Part shown: in pieces, positions 1-7,971 of the stretch | How positions within the stretch are numbered: the stretch's first letter is position 1 | Layout: the number at the start of each line of letters is the position of its first letter | Assembly (NCBI GenBank): GCA_016293065.1 | Contig: JAEDEY010000015.1 | Coordinates: forward strand, 1 to 34,588 | Reading direction: 5' to 3' | DNA from: Bacteroidales bacterium | GTDB lineage: Bacteria > Bacteroidota > Bacteroidia > Bacteroidales > UBA3663 | Length of the DNA: 34,588 nt | Made by a program: the position numbers and the translations under genes | The notes under the pieces: model-generated | What the model was told of the DNA's origin: nothing | The model's database searches: none | Seen by the model: only the letters and a program-made list of their open reading frames with translations

Positions 1-443
1 AGCCACACGGCATCGGTCTGGTCGAATGTGTTGAGCTGGGCACTGTCGATATCCATCACCGCCGTTACCTTACCTCTGCCTATGATGGGCACCACAATCT
101 CGCTTCTTGAGACAGAAGAACAGGCAATGTGACCCGGGAACTGCTCGACATCGGGTACAATCTGAGTCTTTGCCTCGCGCCATGCTGTGCCACACACGCC
201 TTTGCCGTAACGTATGCGAGTACATGCCAGAGGGCCTTGGAAAGGACCAAGCACAAGCATGTCATCGACCACACGATAGAAGCCTGTCCACCAGAATCCA
301 AATGTCTCGTGTATCATCGATGCCACATTGGCCATATTGGCGATAAGATCGGTTTCCGACTCTACCAGCGACTTGATCTGCGTAAATAAAGTCTCGTATT
401 TCTCGCTCTTCGTGCCTTGAGCTACTGTAAGATGTTCTGCCAT
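1..443 (-). CDS. msrC: Free methionine-(R)-sulfoxide reductase (GAF domain), 3' end cut by window
   Basis: GAF-fold enzyme that reduces free (not protein-bound) methionine-(R)-sulfoxide in the cytoplasm. About 147 codons are present; the C-terminal end lies beyond base 1, so the gene is partial only because of the window. The start is the ATG at 443-441, giving MAEHLTVAQG. Visible family marks are the GFWWTGFYRV block (residues 49-58), LGPFQGPLACTRI (65-77) and KGVCGTAWR (81-89). Three cysteines, Cys74, Cys84 and Cys108, have the same spacing (10 and 24) as the catalytic and resolving cysteines Cys84/94/118 of the E. coli enzyme. It has its own perfect promoter at 470-501, 27 bp upstream, and is divergent from the HAD gene at 583. 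The assignment rests on the cysteine pattern and is firm; the symbol follows E. coli usage. Confidence 0.9.
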   Translation of the reverse strand, partial: MAEHLTVAQGTKSEKYETLFTQIKSLVESETDLIANMANVASMIHETFGFWWTGFYRVVDDMLVLGPFQGPLACTRIRYGKGVCGTAWREAKTQIVPDVEQFPGHIACSSVSRSEIVVPIIGRGKVTAVMDIDSAQLNTFDQTDAVW

Positions 444-469
444 ATTATCAATATTTCTATTCTGGATGA

Positions 470-501
470 CAAAGATATGCAAAATGAATGACAATGACAA
501 A
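470..501 (-). promoter_or_regulatory. Bacteroidetes-type promoter for the fRMsr gene
   Basis: On the minus strand the -33 box TTTG is at 501-498 and the -7 box TATCTTTG (consensus TAnnTTTG) at 477-470, with exactly 20 bp between them. Transcription should start near 463, about 20 nt before the ATG. Confidence 0.75.
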
Positions 502-517
502 ATTTAGGCGATAGTTA

Positions 518-548
518 TTGGAAAAATTCGCCAAATACACTATCTTTG
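518..548 (+). promoter_or_regulatory. Bacteroidetes-type promoter for the HAD phosphatase gene
   Basis: The -33 box is a partial match (TTG at 518-520), the -7 box TATCTTTG at 541-548 is perfect, and the spacing is 20 bp. It is divergent from and does not overlap the minus-strand promoter at 470-501. Confidence 0.65.
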
Positions 549-582
549 CAAACTCATTCAGTATTATCTCACACCTATTTGT

Positions 583-1227
583 ATGAAGAATCTTAAAGCT
601 GCTCTCTTCGACCTCGATGGCACTCTCATCGACACCGAACATCAATATACAGTGATCTGGGGAAACATTGCACGGTGTCTCCGTCCCGACATACCAGGTT
701 TGGAATATCTGATCAAGGGAACAACGCTCGTACAGATTCTTGACCGATATTTCCCCGATCCCGATGTCCAGAAGCAGGTCAGGCAGATGCTCGACGAAGG
801 AGAGTCGCACATGAAGTATGAGTTCTACCCCGGTGCTCTCGACTTCATAGACGACCTGAAACGTCATGGAGTAAAATGTGCCATAGTGACATCGTCCGAC
901 CAGAACAAGATGTCGTGCGTCGCAAAGGCAATTCCCAATTTCTATGACCTTTTCGACCGTGTGCTCACTGCCGAAGACTTCACAGCATCGAAGCCCGCAC
1001 CCGACTGCTACCTTCAGGGTGCAAAGGTCTTTGGCTGCAGCATCGACGAGTGTGTGGTGTTTGAAGATGCATATAATGGCTTGCAGGCAGGAATGTCGTC
1101 GGGCATCTTTACCATCGGGCTCTCGACGGTCAACAGCGCCGAATCTATCAAAGACAAATGCAACCATGTGCTCGACGGCTATATCGGCTTCAATTACGAC
1201 AAGCTGGTCGAAATCCTGAATGCCTGA
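583..1227 (+). CDS. HAD-superfamily phosphatase, beta-phosphoglucomutase-like
   Basis: A 214-residue soluble haloacid-dehalogenase-family hydrolase of the subfamily with an N-terminal helical cap (phosphoglycolate phosphatase / beta-phosphoglucomutase type). Motif I is FDLDGTLIDTE with nucleophile Asp10 and general acid Asp12; motif II is the VTSSD segment (residues 102-106); motif III is Lys137 in ASKPAPDCY; motif IV is FEDAYNGLQAG, with Glu161 and Asp162 binding Mg2+. All catalytic residues are present, so it should be active. The substrate cannot be read from the sequence: this group acts on sugar phosphates, phosphoglycolate or pseudouridine phosphate. It is a single gene with its own promoter at 518-548. 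The next gene starts 241 bp downstream behind a separate regulatory region. Confidence 0.88.
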   Translation: MKNLKAALFDLDGTLIDTEHQYTVIWGNIARCLRPDIPGLEYLIKGTTLVQILDRYFPDPDVQKQVRQMLDEGESHMKYEFYPGALDFIDDLKRHGVKCAIVTSSDQNKMSCVAKAIPNFYDLFDRVLTAEDFTASKPAPDCYLQGAKVFGCSIDECVVFEDAYNGLQAGMSSGIFTIGLSTVNSAESIKDKCNHVLDGYIGFNYDKLVEILNA

Positions 1228-1251
1228 AACAATGTGGCAGACTAACTCCTT

Positions 1252-1360
1252 CCGTCACATTTTCTAAATTTTCGTCACAGACAGTTTTCCATTCGTCACA
1301 GTTTTTGACCATTCGTCACATTTTTTGACCATTCGTCACATTTTTTGCATTTTCATAACA
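1252..1360 (+). repeat. Tandem array of ~20-bp direct repeats with core CGTCACA (candidate activator sites)
   Basis: The 7-mer CGTCACA starts at 1253, 1273, 1294, 1314 and 1334, a spacing of 20, 21, 20 and 20 bp. A degenerate sixth copy, CATAACA, follows at 1354. The two best units (1301-1320 and 1321-1340) differ at one base. Around the core they read ACCATTCGTC, one base from the ACCGTTCGTC site bound by the Pseudomonas LytTR-family regulator AlgR. Two-turn spacing of direct repeats immediately upstream of a promoter is typical of LytTR sites. The array ends 6 bp before the -33 box at 1367. That it is a regulator-binding array is inference. Confidence 0.75.
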
Positions 1361-1366
1361 AAACTC

Positions 1367-1397
1367 TTGCATTTTTTAGTTTTTTACATCAATTTTG
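1367..1397 (+). promoter_or_regulatory. Promoter of the beta-barrel outer-membrane protein gene
   Basis: A weak -33 element (TTG at 1367-1369) lies 20 bp before a 7/8 match to the -7 box (CAATTTTG at 1390-1397). Both boxes are imperfect, which suits a promoter that depends on an activator bound to the repeats just upstream. The predicted leader is about 65 nt. Confidence 0.6.
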
Positions 1398-1468
1398 CAG
1401 TGTCAATCGCAGAATATTGCAAACAGTCAACAGACTTTTTTATACTATATTTTTTACAAACAAAAACA

Positions 1469-3856
1469 ATGAAAACTATTATGATGATTTGTGCTGCAGC
1501 AATGATGAATGTTGCAGCGTTAGGAGCAAAACAGCCTGATGTAAAAGGCTCGATTGTCGATGTCAATGGCAAACCGTTCGACTGTGCCAATGTGGTACTG
1601 ATGTCTCTTCCTGACTCTACTTTCGTGCAGGGCGCAACAAGCGACCTCGATGGCAATTTCTGCATCACCACCACTGTCAACAGCGGTGTGCTGAAGGTAT
1701 CGAGCATAGGCTACGAGACTCAATATATCAATATGAGCGACTTCACTGGCAAGATCGTGATGAAGGAAGATGCAAAGATGCTCAGCGAGATCACGGTCAG
1801 CAGCATGTTGCCAAAGACAAAGCTCACTGGCAACTCGATGGTGACAACGGTCAAGGGCACGGTGCTCGAAAAGTCGGGTACTGCCAAGGATATGCTCTCG
1901 AAGGTGCCAGGCATGACCAAGAAGGGCGACGACCTTGAGGTATTGGGCAAAGGCACTCCAGTGGTATATATCAACGGACGCAAGATGACCGACCCCGACG
2001 AGCTGAAGCGCCTGCGCAGCGAGGAGATCAAGGAGGTAGAGGTCATCACCAACCCTGGCGCTCAGTATGACGCCACAGTATCGTCGGTGGTGCGCATCAA
2101 GACCATCAAGCGCAAGGGCAACGGCTTCGGCTACGACCTTTCGCTCGTGAGCGACAACGACCTGCTTTACGGCAACTACGACCCAAGCGCTACGCTCAAC
2201 CTGCGCTATCGCCACAACAATGTCGATGTGTTCGGAATGGTCAACTACTGGCAATGGAGCAATGTCAACGAGGCCTCTCCTAATCAATGGAGCTACTTCA
2301 AGCAGAAAGGCGAATTGATGAACATCACCCAGATGATGAAACTTGACTCCGAATGGAAGGGCGATGGCTTGAATGCCAACATCGGCTTCAACTGGCAGAT
2401 TGCCGAAAACCACTCTGTAGGTATGCGCATCGAGCGCAACGACATGTTCGACCCACACACCGACCTCTGGCAGACAACAGAGATGACCAAGACCCGAATG
2501 TCGGACAACAGCCTTGTTGAGAAGGCTCTGAGCAATAACTCTCAGCGTGCGACTTCATCCATACCTTTCAACTGGTCAGGCAACGCATATTACAATGGCA
2601 AGGTGGGCAACCTCGGCATCGACCTCAATGTTGATTTCCTGACTCGCAAGAACACCGACCGCACATCCATCAAGGACGTGACCGATGGTGTGACAAGCAA
2701 CTTGAGTTCGGTCAACCCTGGTTCGAGCCACATGATTGCTACCAAGCTCGTGCTCAGCTATCCAATCTGGAAAGGTATGCTCAGCTTCGGTTCTGAAAAT
2801 TCGTTCGTGACCCGCAACTCAAGCTATCATATCGATGGTGTCAACATCCCGAGCACAAAATCGGAAGTTCAGGAAAACAACATCGCCTTCTTTGCCGAAT
2901 ATGGCATGATGCTGCCACAGATAGGTAGCCTCAGCGCAGGTCTCCGTTACGAGCATGTAGGCTTCGACTACACCGACCTCATCGACGACAAGGGCTCGAT
3001 GTCGCGCTACACCGACGATTTCTTCCCTACCTTCTCGTGGGCCAACCGCTTCGGCATGGTTCAGGCATCGCTCAACTACAGCATCAAGACCGAGCGTCCT
3101 AACTATCAGGTGCTCGACGAGTCGATGATCTACATCAACCCTTACTCTTATCAGCAGGGTGATCCGAAGCTCAAGAACACCACCATCCAGCAGGTCGGTG
3201 CAAGCATCAACTACAAGTGGGTCAATCTCTACCTGTCGTATTCAAAGACCGATGATGCTCTCTCTCAGTGGTCAGACATATACAACGACGAGGGTGTAAT
3301 CTTGCTCAAGAACGTCAATCTCGAGAATCCAGTCCACATGCGTGGTGCCTTCCTCAGCCTCTTCCCTACATGGGGTTGCTACAGCCTCAACGGAACAGTT
3401 GGTATTCAGGCAATCAAGTACTCACAGACTCTTGCTGACCCTCGTGAAGCAAGCGGCAGCCGCAAGATCACCTACGACGATCCGCTCTTCGTGCTCAACC
3501 TCAGCCACACCGTGCGACTCAAGAAGTCTTGGCAGATGGAGTGCAACATGAACTATCTGAGCAAGGGCGACGTGATGAATGCCCGCATCGACAACACCAC
3601 TTGCAACCTTGGCTTCGTGGTTCAGAAATGCTGGTTGCCCAACGATGCCCTCTGCCTCCGCGCCTCAATCTCCGATGTGCTCAACCACTCGGCTCAGCGC
3701 ATCAAGCTCGACTGCGGCTACTATGAAATCGAACAGTTTACACGCCGCAACAGCCAGCGTCTCAACATCTCGCTGCGCTATACCTTCAACGCCACTCCTA
3801 ACAAATATAAGGGTACAGGCGCAGGTAAGGATGCCGCCAGCCGTCTTGGCAACTAA
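1469..3856 (+). CDS. Outer-membrane beta-barrel protein with CarboxypepD_reg and plug-like domains (TonB-receptor-like)
   Basis: A 795-residue protein when started at the ATG at 1469. The reading frame is open back to 1325, but that part overlaps the promoter, and only the 1469 start begins with a signal peptide (MKTIMMICAAAMMNVAALGA). Residues about 25-100 form a carboxypeptidase-regulatory-like beta-sandwich (VKGSIVDVNGKPF, GATSDLDGNF, SSIGYET). Residues about 130-212 look like a TonB plug (LSKVPGMTK, YINGRKM, EVEVITNPGAQYDA). The rest is a long barrel with alternating aromatic strands, as in the OMP_b-brl_3 family. There is no SusD partner and no obvious TonB box, so a polysaccharide-utilisation role is not supported; family members are often regulated envelope proteins of unknown cargo. 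Regulation by the repeat array at 1252-1360 is likely. It faces the lipoprotein at 3877 with a 20-bp gap. Confidence 0.85.
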   Translation: MKTIMMICAAAMMNVAALGAKQPDVKGSIVDVNGKPFDCANVVLMSLPDSTFVQGATSDLDGNFCITTTVNSGVLKVSSIGYETQYINMSDFTGKIVMKEDAKMLSEITVSSMLPKTKLTGNSMVTTVKGTVLEKSGTAKDMLSKVPGMTKKGDDLEVLGKGTPVVYINGRKMTDPDELKRLRSEEIKEVEVITNPGAQYDATVSSVVRIKTIKRKGNGFGYDLSLVSDNDLLYGNYDPSATLNLRYRHNNVDVFGMVNYWQWSNVNEASPNQWSYFKQKGELMNITQMMKLDSEWKGDGLNANIGFNWQIAENHSVGMRIERNDMFDPHTDLWQTTEMTKTRMSDNSLVEKALSNNSQRATSSIPFNWSGNAYYNGKVGNLGIDLNVDFLTRKNTDRTSIKDVTDGVTSNLSSVNPGSSHMIATKLVLSYPIWKGMLSFGSENSFVTRNSSYHIDGVNIPSTKSEVQENNIAFFAEYGMMLPQIGSLSAGLRYEHVGFDYTDLIDDKGSMSRYTDDFFPTFSWANRFGMVQASLNYSIKTERPNYQVLDESMIYINPYSYQQGDPKLKNTTIQQVGASINYKWVNLYLSYSKTDDALSQWSDIYNDEGVILLKNVNLENPVHMRGAFLSLFPTWGCYSLNGTVGIQAIKYSQTLADPREASGSRKITYDDPLFVLNLSHTVRLKKSWQMECNMNYLSKGDVMNARIDNTTCNLGFVVQKCWLPNDALCLRASISDVLNHSAQRIKLDCGYYEIEQFTRRNSQRLNISLRYTFNATPNKYKGTGAGKDAASRLGN

Positions 3857-3876
3857 CCGGAAACCGAGTTTTTCGT

Positions 3877-4785
3877 TCAGAAGCTAACGGATATGTCTTG
3901 GTTGGCTGTTTCATCGGCGAAGGTGAATGCAGCATCAGAGAAGAATCTGCCTGTTGCCCTGGTGGTGTGATGCTGCTTCATGGTCACTGAGCTGAGTGTC
4001 CTCGTGGCAAGAATGGTTCCATCGGCTGATTTCATGTTTATCTGAATGTCAACCGTTTCTTCTGCCATTGACAAATATGTGTTGACTGGTATGTCAATAT
4101 TGGTAAATGTGCCGTCTATTATCGGTTTCGTATATTTCACAGCCACTTTCTCCTTCTCTGACAAAAGTCCCGTCGATGGATCGAGGATATGGGATTCAAA
4201 TGAAGGAGAAAGTGGGTTGATGATGATTTCACACACTTCAACTTCATCTGGTGTCGGGTCGGTATATTTCAGGACGAAGGTACTGGTAACTCGATAGCCG
4301 AAATCTATGGAGACCGAAGAAGAAGCACTTTCGGTGATTTGGGCTTGTTGCACGCTGGTATATGTTGGCAATATCGCTTTGATCGGTATGGTCACCTCGG
4401 TAGGAGAAGTGATTTCAGCAGGGAGATTTGAGGAACCAGACTTATGAGCGACAGCCACAAAATAATAGTCACCAGGATAGATCAGCAGAAAGACTTTTTC
4501 AAAATCTTGGGCAGTAGAATCTAATTCAAGATTTTTCTCAAGTGCTATTTCTTCGGTTTCCGAATCGAAGATTTTCAATGATAGCCGATTGACTTTGGCT
4601 GTCTTGGCAGACGCACGAGTTGCGTTGGTCTGATTGTCGTCTGGATTGACCTTGATGTCAAATGAACTGAAATTGACTTCGACTGGGATTTTCTCACACA
4701 CAGAAATAGACTCAGAAGATTGACAAGCACTAATACACAACATTAGCCAAGAAATGGCAGCAATAGGAAAAATTTTCTTTTTCAT
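3877..4785 (-). CDS. Lipoprotein, fimbrillin/FimB-Mfa2-like
   Basis: A 302-residue secreted lipoprotein. The N-terminus MKKKIFPIAAISWLMLCISAC has a lysine-rich start, a hydrophobic stretch and a lipobox ending at Cys21. The body is rich in Ser, Thr, Val and Ile, consistent with two beta-sandwich domains. It has features of FimB/Mfa2-type anchor subunits: a TRASAKTAKVNRLSLKIFDS-like strand after the signal, a FLLIYPGDYYFVAVAHKSG block in the first domain, and TRATGRFF near the C-terminus. These proteins anchor or cap fimbriae on the cell surface, but no major fimbrillin or FimC-E genes are beside it. The family call comes from pattern memory and is tentative; the lipoprotein call is firm. It is monocistronic and convergent with the beta-barrel gene. 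Confidence 0.6.
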   Translation of the reverse strand: MKKKIFPIAAISWLMLCISACQSSESISVCEKIPVEVNFSSFDIKVNPDDNQTNATRASAKTAKVNRLSLKIFDSETEEIALEKNLELDSTAQDFEKVFLLIYPGDYYFVAVAHKSGSSNLPAEITSPTEVTIPIKAILPTYTSVQQAQITESASSSVSIDFGYRVTSTFVLKYTDPTPDEVEVCEIIINPLSPSFESHILDPSTGLLSEKEKVAVKYTKPIIDGTFTNIDIPVNTYLSMAEETVDIQINMKSADGTILATRTLSSVTMKQHHTTRATGRFFSDAAFTFADETANQDISVSF

Positions 4786-4950
4786 AGATGTTAATTTTTT
4801 ATGGTTGATAAGCGGTGCAAAGATGGTAATTATTTTTGATATTATGGTGTTTTTGGTATAAAAAAAATTGAACAGATTTATAACAAAATTTTAATAGAAT
4901 TACTCAATATGGTAAAATCTTCTGATTTGAGAGGCAAATTTGAAAAAACG

Positions 4951-4999
4951 ACAAAAAATAATGTGTCAATAGCCAACCCTTTGACTATTGACACATTAT
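4951..4999 (-). terminator. Intrinsic terminator downstream of the TPR gene (minus strand)
   Basis: A perfect 15-bp inverted repeat (4958-4972 with 4985-4999, 12-nt loop) is followed on the minus strand by a T-rich run (4958-4951). It lies 22 bp past the stop codon at 5021 and should end the 7819-5021 transcript. The remaining 4786-4950 segment is AT-rich and holds nothing else I can name. Confidence 0.85.
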
Positions 5000-5020
5000 A
5001 AATTTATTGCTAAAATCGGT

Positions 5021-6460
5021 TTATGGCACTGTGATAGTGACACCCATCCAACCTCCGATAGTCATTGAAGAACCTGAATTAAGGCCCTTCATGAAGAGCA
5101 TTGACTTCTCTGGGTAGGCAGCCTTGTACTTGGCGATGGTAGAGTTGTAAGAAGCCTTCTTCTCTGGGTCAGTCTCGCGAGCGGCAGCCTGTTGCATCTC
5201 AGAAACAGCAGCGACGAATACGAGACCAGCGATGTTTGAATCAAGACCACAGTCGCGAGCCGAAGTGGCATAGAGGTTGGCAATCATTACATGTGGTTCT
5301 GCCTGGTCAGGATCGAGAGCAAGAGACTTGCGGAGTGCCTCGCGAGCAGCAGACTTACGGCCACGAGATTGGTGGATAGCAGCCTGATACTTCAGGATCT
5401 CGCACTTGTCGTCAGGCTGAATGGCGAGCTTGAGAGCCTCCTCGTAATAGTCCATGGCACGATCCCAGTCCTGCTTCTTGAGAGCAGCCTGAGCAAGACC
5501 CTTGGCAGCTTCCATTGAAGGAGAGATCTGGTAAGAATAGTCGGCACAAGTGGTGTAGAGATCAGTCTCACGACCTTCCTTTGAGCGACCGAGAAGCTTA
5601 GACACATTATTGAGGAACACCTGATCGTTCTTCTTCTCTTCGACCTGAGGAGAGAAAATCTCGACAAGTGTTGCTACGTCGGCAGCACCTGAACCAGCGA
5701 ACTGAGAAACGAGACCAAGCTTAGCCTTACGGGTGTAGTCGATGAATTGCTTGGCAAGAGTAGTGTCCTTGGCAGCCTTCTCTGGAGTGTTGGCCTTGGT
5801 AGCAGGGTCGGAAGTCTTGACACCAGCGCAGATGTCGCGGTCGGCTTCGAGACGGAGCTGGTAGCCATCGAGAGCGCCATCGAGGTATTCGGTACCCTTC
5901 ATGTAGTTGGCGATGTAGGTAGCCTTATAAGATGGGTCGTTCTTGTACTTGTCGTAAGAGAGTGACACATACTGAGTGAGCACCTTAGCATCGGCATCGT
6001 CCTTCTGTTCGAGGACATTCTGTTCAATCCAGCCAAAAGCAAGGTCCTTGTCTGCATTCTTGCCCATGATGTTGAGATAGTCGGTAGCCTTCTTGCCGAG
6101 AATCTCAGGAGAAGGGAAATACTTCATACGATTGTCGTAGAGAGCCATAAGGTCATCGACAGCAGCCTGACGAGCTGCAGGATCGGCCTTAACCTTGTTG
6201 ATACGATCCTTGAGGATGTTGACACCATAGACATAGACGTTCTTGTTGAAGTTAGGAACAGCATCGTAGAGAGCCTTCCAGAACTCATAGGCATCGCCCC
6301 AGTTCTTCTGCTTGGCATACTCGGTGTAGAGAGAGTTGTTCTCGCCTACTGTATTACCGTTGGCACACTGAATCTCCAACTGTTCGGGAGTCTGTGCAAA
6401 TACTGATGAAGTGCCCAGCGCGAGGACAGCTCCAAAGAGGAATTTTACAGATGTTCTCAT
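5021..6460 (-). CDS. Secreted tetratricopeptide-repeat protein
   Basis: A 479-residue protein with signal peptide MRTSVKFLFGAVLALGTSSVFA, probably periplasmic. It is almost entirely helical and alanine-rich. TPR-like helix pairs are clear from about residue 310 on: the KGLAQAALKKQDWDRAMDYY segment, then YQAAIHQSRGRKSAAREALR and DPDQAEPHVMIANLYATSA. The N-terminal half has weaker repeats, beginning with the AYEFWKALYDAVP unit. No catalytic motif is present, so it is presumably a scaffold or adaptor. It lies 33 bp downstream of the outer-membrane protein gene at 6494 on the same strand and shares its terminator, so the two very likely act together in the envelope. The specific function is unknown. 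Confidence 0.8.
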   Translation of the reverse strand: MRTSVKFLFGAVLALGTSSVFAQTPEQLEIQCANGNTVGENNSLYTEYAKQKNWGDAYEFWKALYDAVPNFNKNVYVYGVNILKDRINKVKADPAARQAAVDDLMALYDNRMKYFPSPEILGKKATDYLNIMGKNADKDLAFGWIEQNVLEQKDDADAKVLTQYVSLSYDKYKNDPSYKATYIANYMKGTEYLDGALDGYQLRLEADRDICAGVKTSDPATKANTPEKAAKDTTLAKQFIDYTRKAKLGLVSQFAGSGAADVATLVEIFSPQVEEKKNDQVFLNNVSKLLGRSKEGRETDLYTTCADYSYQISPSMEAAKGLAQAALKKQDWDRAMDYYEEALKLAIQPDDKCEILKYQAAIHQSRGRKSAAREALRKSLALDPDQAEPHVMIANLYATSARDCGLDSNIAGLVFVAAVSEMQQAAARETDPEKKASYNSTIAKYKAAYPEKSMLFMKGLNSGSSMTIGGWMGVTITVP

Positions 6461-6493
6461 TGTGTTTAGTATTATGTTATTGAATATTGAAAA

Positions 6494-7819
6494 TTATCTC
6501 AGACGGTTGCGGAAGAACATCATCTCGTTGAATGTGACACCAAGAGTGATGTTGATATAATCTTCGCTCATTAGCTTGCTGTCGGACGGCTGCAGGTGGG
6601 TGTATTCAACCGAGAGGTTGAGAAGACTGCGACGACGCGACATCAAGCCTACTGGCATTCCGATACCCACCGAGGCGGTGTATTCGTTGCTCTGACTGCC
6701 AAAAGTCTCAATATAGGAGTTCTTGAAATTGAGACCAGCACGATAGCGGCAAGTCTTGAAATAACTCTGATTGAATGTGCTGGGCTGATACTCCACTCCC
6801 ACTGCAAATTTATTGATATTTTTGTAAATATCGTCGGTTTTCTTCATATTAGCGTCCAATCCTGCCACTTTTGACCAGTTTTCGAGCGAATACTCGGCAC
6901 CAACTTGCAATTTGCGGTCGATATGGTATGCTGCGCCGATGCCAAACTTCATAGGGGCAGACACGTTGAAACGCTCATGAACCGAGATAGTGTCCTGATA
7001 GGCTATCTTAATATTGTCGGCACTGACCTTGATAGGGGTCTTAGGCGAGAATGTTGCCCCGAAGAGAAGGGTGCGGTCGATGCTGAGACGACGGAGGTAC
7101 TGAACGCCGAGTCCGAGGTCTAAGCCCTTGGCGCTGTAGCCACGGGTGATGTATGTGTTGTGAGCCTGTCCGCTGGTGATCGACACCGAGCCGGCATGGC
7201 TGACCGAACCAGTGATGAGGGCTATGTTAAGTCCGACGTTGAGCATATCGTTCTTGCCCTTGATAGGTCGCCAACCGATGCTTGCCATGATTTTTTGCAA
7301 GCCACCAGTACCCTGATAGTTATTGGTGTAGGAAAGGGTGTCGGTAGTGCTGATAGAGCTGTCGATAGGATCCTTGGTGGTAGTACCATAGTAATAGCCT
7401 ACCATCGAATATGGAGTGAGCGAGAGAGCTCCAGCAAATCTGTTCCAAAGTGGGAAATGGAAAGAGAGGTAATTGAAGCCCGAATTGAAGTCCTTCTGAT
7501 GCTTGCCATTCTCGGATGTGAACTGCCACTCGCCGTTGAAGCCTGCCTCGACGAGCATAGTGAGAGTGTCGATGGCAGTGAGCGAAGCAGGGTTATATAG
7601 ATTGGTAAACGAATTGGAATATGCCACAACCCCAATGTCGCCCATGGCACGAGTAGAGGCATTGCTGACGCTTCCGAGCTTGCCGAAACCATAACGGGTG
7701 TAGGCACTGCTGGTGAGGTTGCTCGGGTTCTCGTTCTGCGCCATCGCTGCCGAAACAGGAAGCATCAGAGCAGCGGCTAACACAAGAACTATCTTCGAAA
7801 AAAGATTCTTCATAGACAT
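6494..7819 (-). CDS. FadL/OmpP1-like outer-membrane barrel protein
   Basis: A 441-residue protein with a Sec signal peptide (cleavage near AMAQ, residue 28). The start at 7819 gives MSMKNLFSK; the ATG two codons later is an equally good start. After the signal come motifs typical of FadL/OmpP1-type barrels in Bacteroidetes: SSAYTRYGFGKLG, STRAMGDIGV, NLYNPASLTAID, then about 14 amphipathic strands with regular aromatic girdles (for example YSMVGYYYGT, QVGAEYSLENW). It ends with LGVTFNEMMFFRNRLR. FadL-family proteins move hydrophobic molecules across the outer membrane; a substrate cannot be named here. It is first in a two-gene operon with the TPR protein at 5021. Confidence 0.75.
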   Translation of the reverse strand: MSMKNLFSKIVLVLAAALMLPVSAAMAQNENPSNLTSSAYTRYGFGKLGSVSNASTRAMGDIGVVAYSNSFTNLYNPASLTAIDTLTMLVEAGFNGEWQFTSENGKHQKDFNSGFNYLSFHFPLWNRFAGALSLTPYSMVGYYYGTTTKDPIDSSISTTDTLSYTNNYQGTGGLQKIMASIGWRPIKGKNDMLNVGLNIALITGSVSHAGSVSITSGQAHNTYITRGYSAKGLDLGLGVQYLRRLSIDRTLLFGATFSPKTPIKVSADNIKIAYQDTISVHERFNVSAPMKFGIGAAYHIDRKLQVGAEYSLENWSKVAGLDANMKKTDDIYKNINKFAVGVEYQPSTFNQSYFKTCRYRAGLNFKNSYIETFGSQSNEYTASVGIGMPVGLMSRRRSLLNLSVEYTHLQPSDSKLMSEDYINITLGVTFNEMMFFRNRLR

Positions 7820-7864
7820 TATTAATATTACAAGTCGCGAATTTACTCATTATTAACGAGAATA

Positions 7865-7898
7865 CAAAGAGAATTTGGATTTTTTAATGTTTGACAAT
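7865..7898 (-). promoter_or_regulatory. Possible weak promoter for the 7819-5021 operon
   Basis: On the minus strand TCTCTTTG (7872-7865) is a 7/8 match to the -7 box. The nearest -33-like sequence, ATTG (7898-7895), is 22 bp upstream, longer than the 20 bp seen elsewhere in this window. Low certainty. Confidence 0.35.
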
Positions 7899-7910
7899 AG
7901 AAATTAATTG

Positions 7911-7942
7911 AAAAGCGCCCAGACAATGAATGTGTGGACGCT
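7911..7942 (-). terminator. Candidate intrinsic terminator of guaA
   Basis: A GC-rich hairpin lies 30 bp after the guaA stop: AGCGTCCACACA (7942-7931) pairs with 7925-7914, with one C-C mismatch, one G-T pair and a 5-nt loop. It is followed by only four T residues on the minus strand, so termination may be partial. Confidence 0.6.
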
Positions 7943-7971
7943 ATTTTGTGATAGTGAAAACTGAGAGGAGA

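Noticed and set aside
1252..1360. CRISPR array
   Set aside because: The unit is only about 20 bp including its spacer, the spacers are similar to each other, and no cas genes are present. It is better read as a regulatory-site array.
1325..1468. N-terminal extension of the beta-barrel protein
   Set aside because: The frame is open here, but the stretch contains the promoter and repeats, and the signal peptide begins at 1469.
1520..2458. A 312-codon minus-strand open frame opposite the beta-barrel gene
   Set aside because: His- and Ala-rich composition typical of an antisense shadow; no start context or promoter.
4818..4825. Possible -7 box (CATCTTTG, minus strand) for the fimbrillin-like lipoprotein
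   Set aside because: Only 7/8 bases match and no TTTG occurs near 20 bp upstream, so I did not list it as a promoter.
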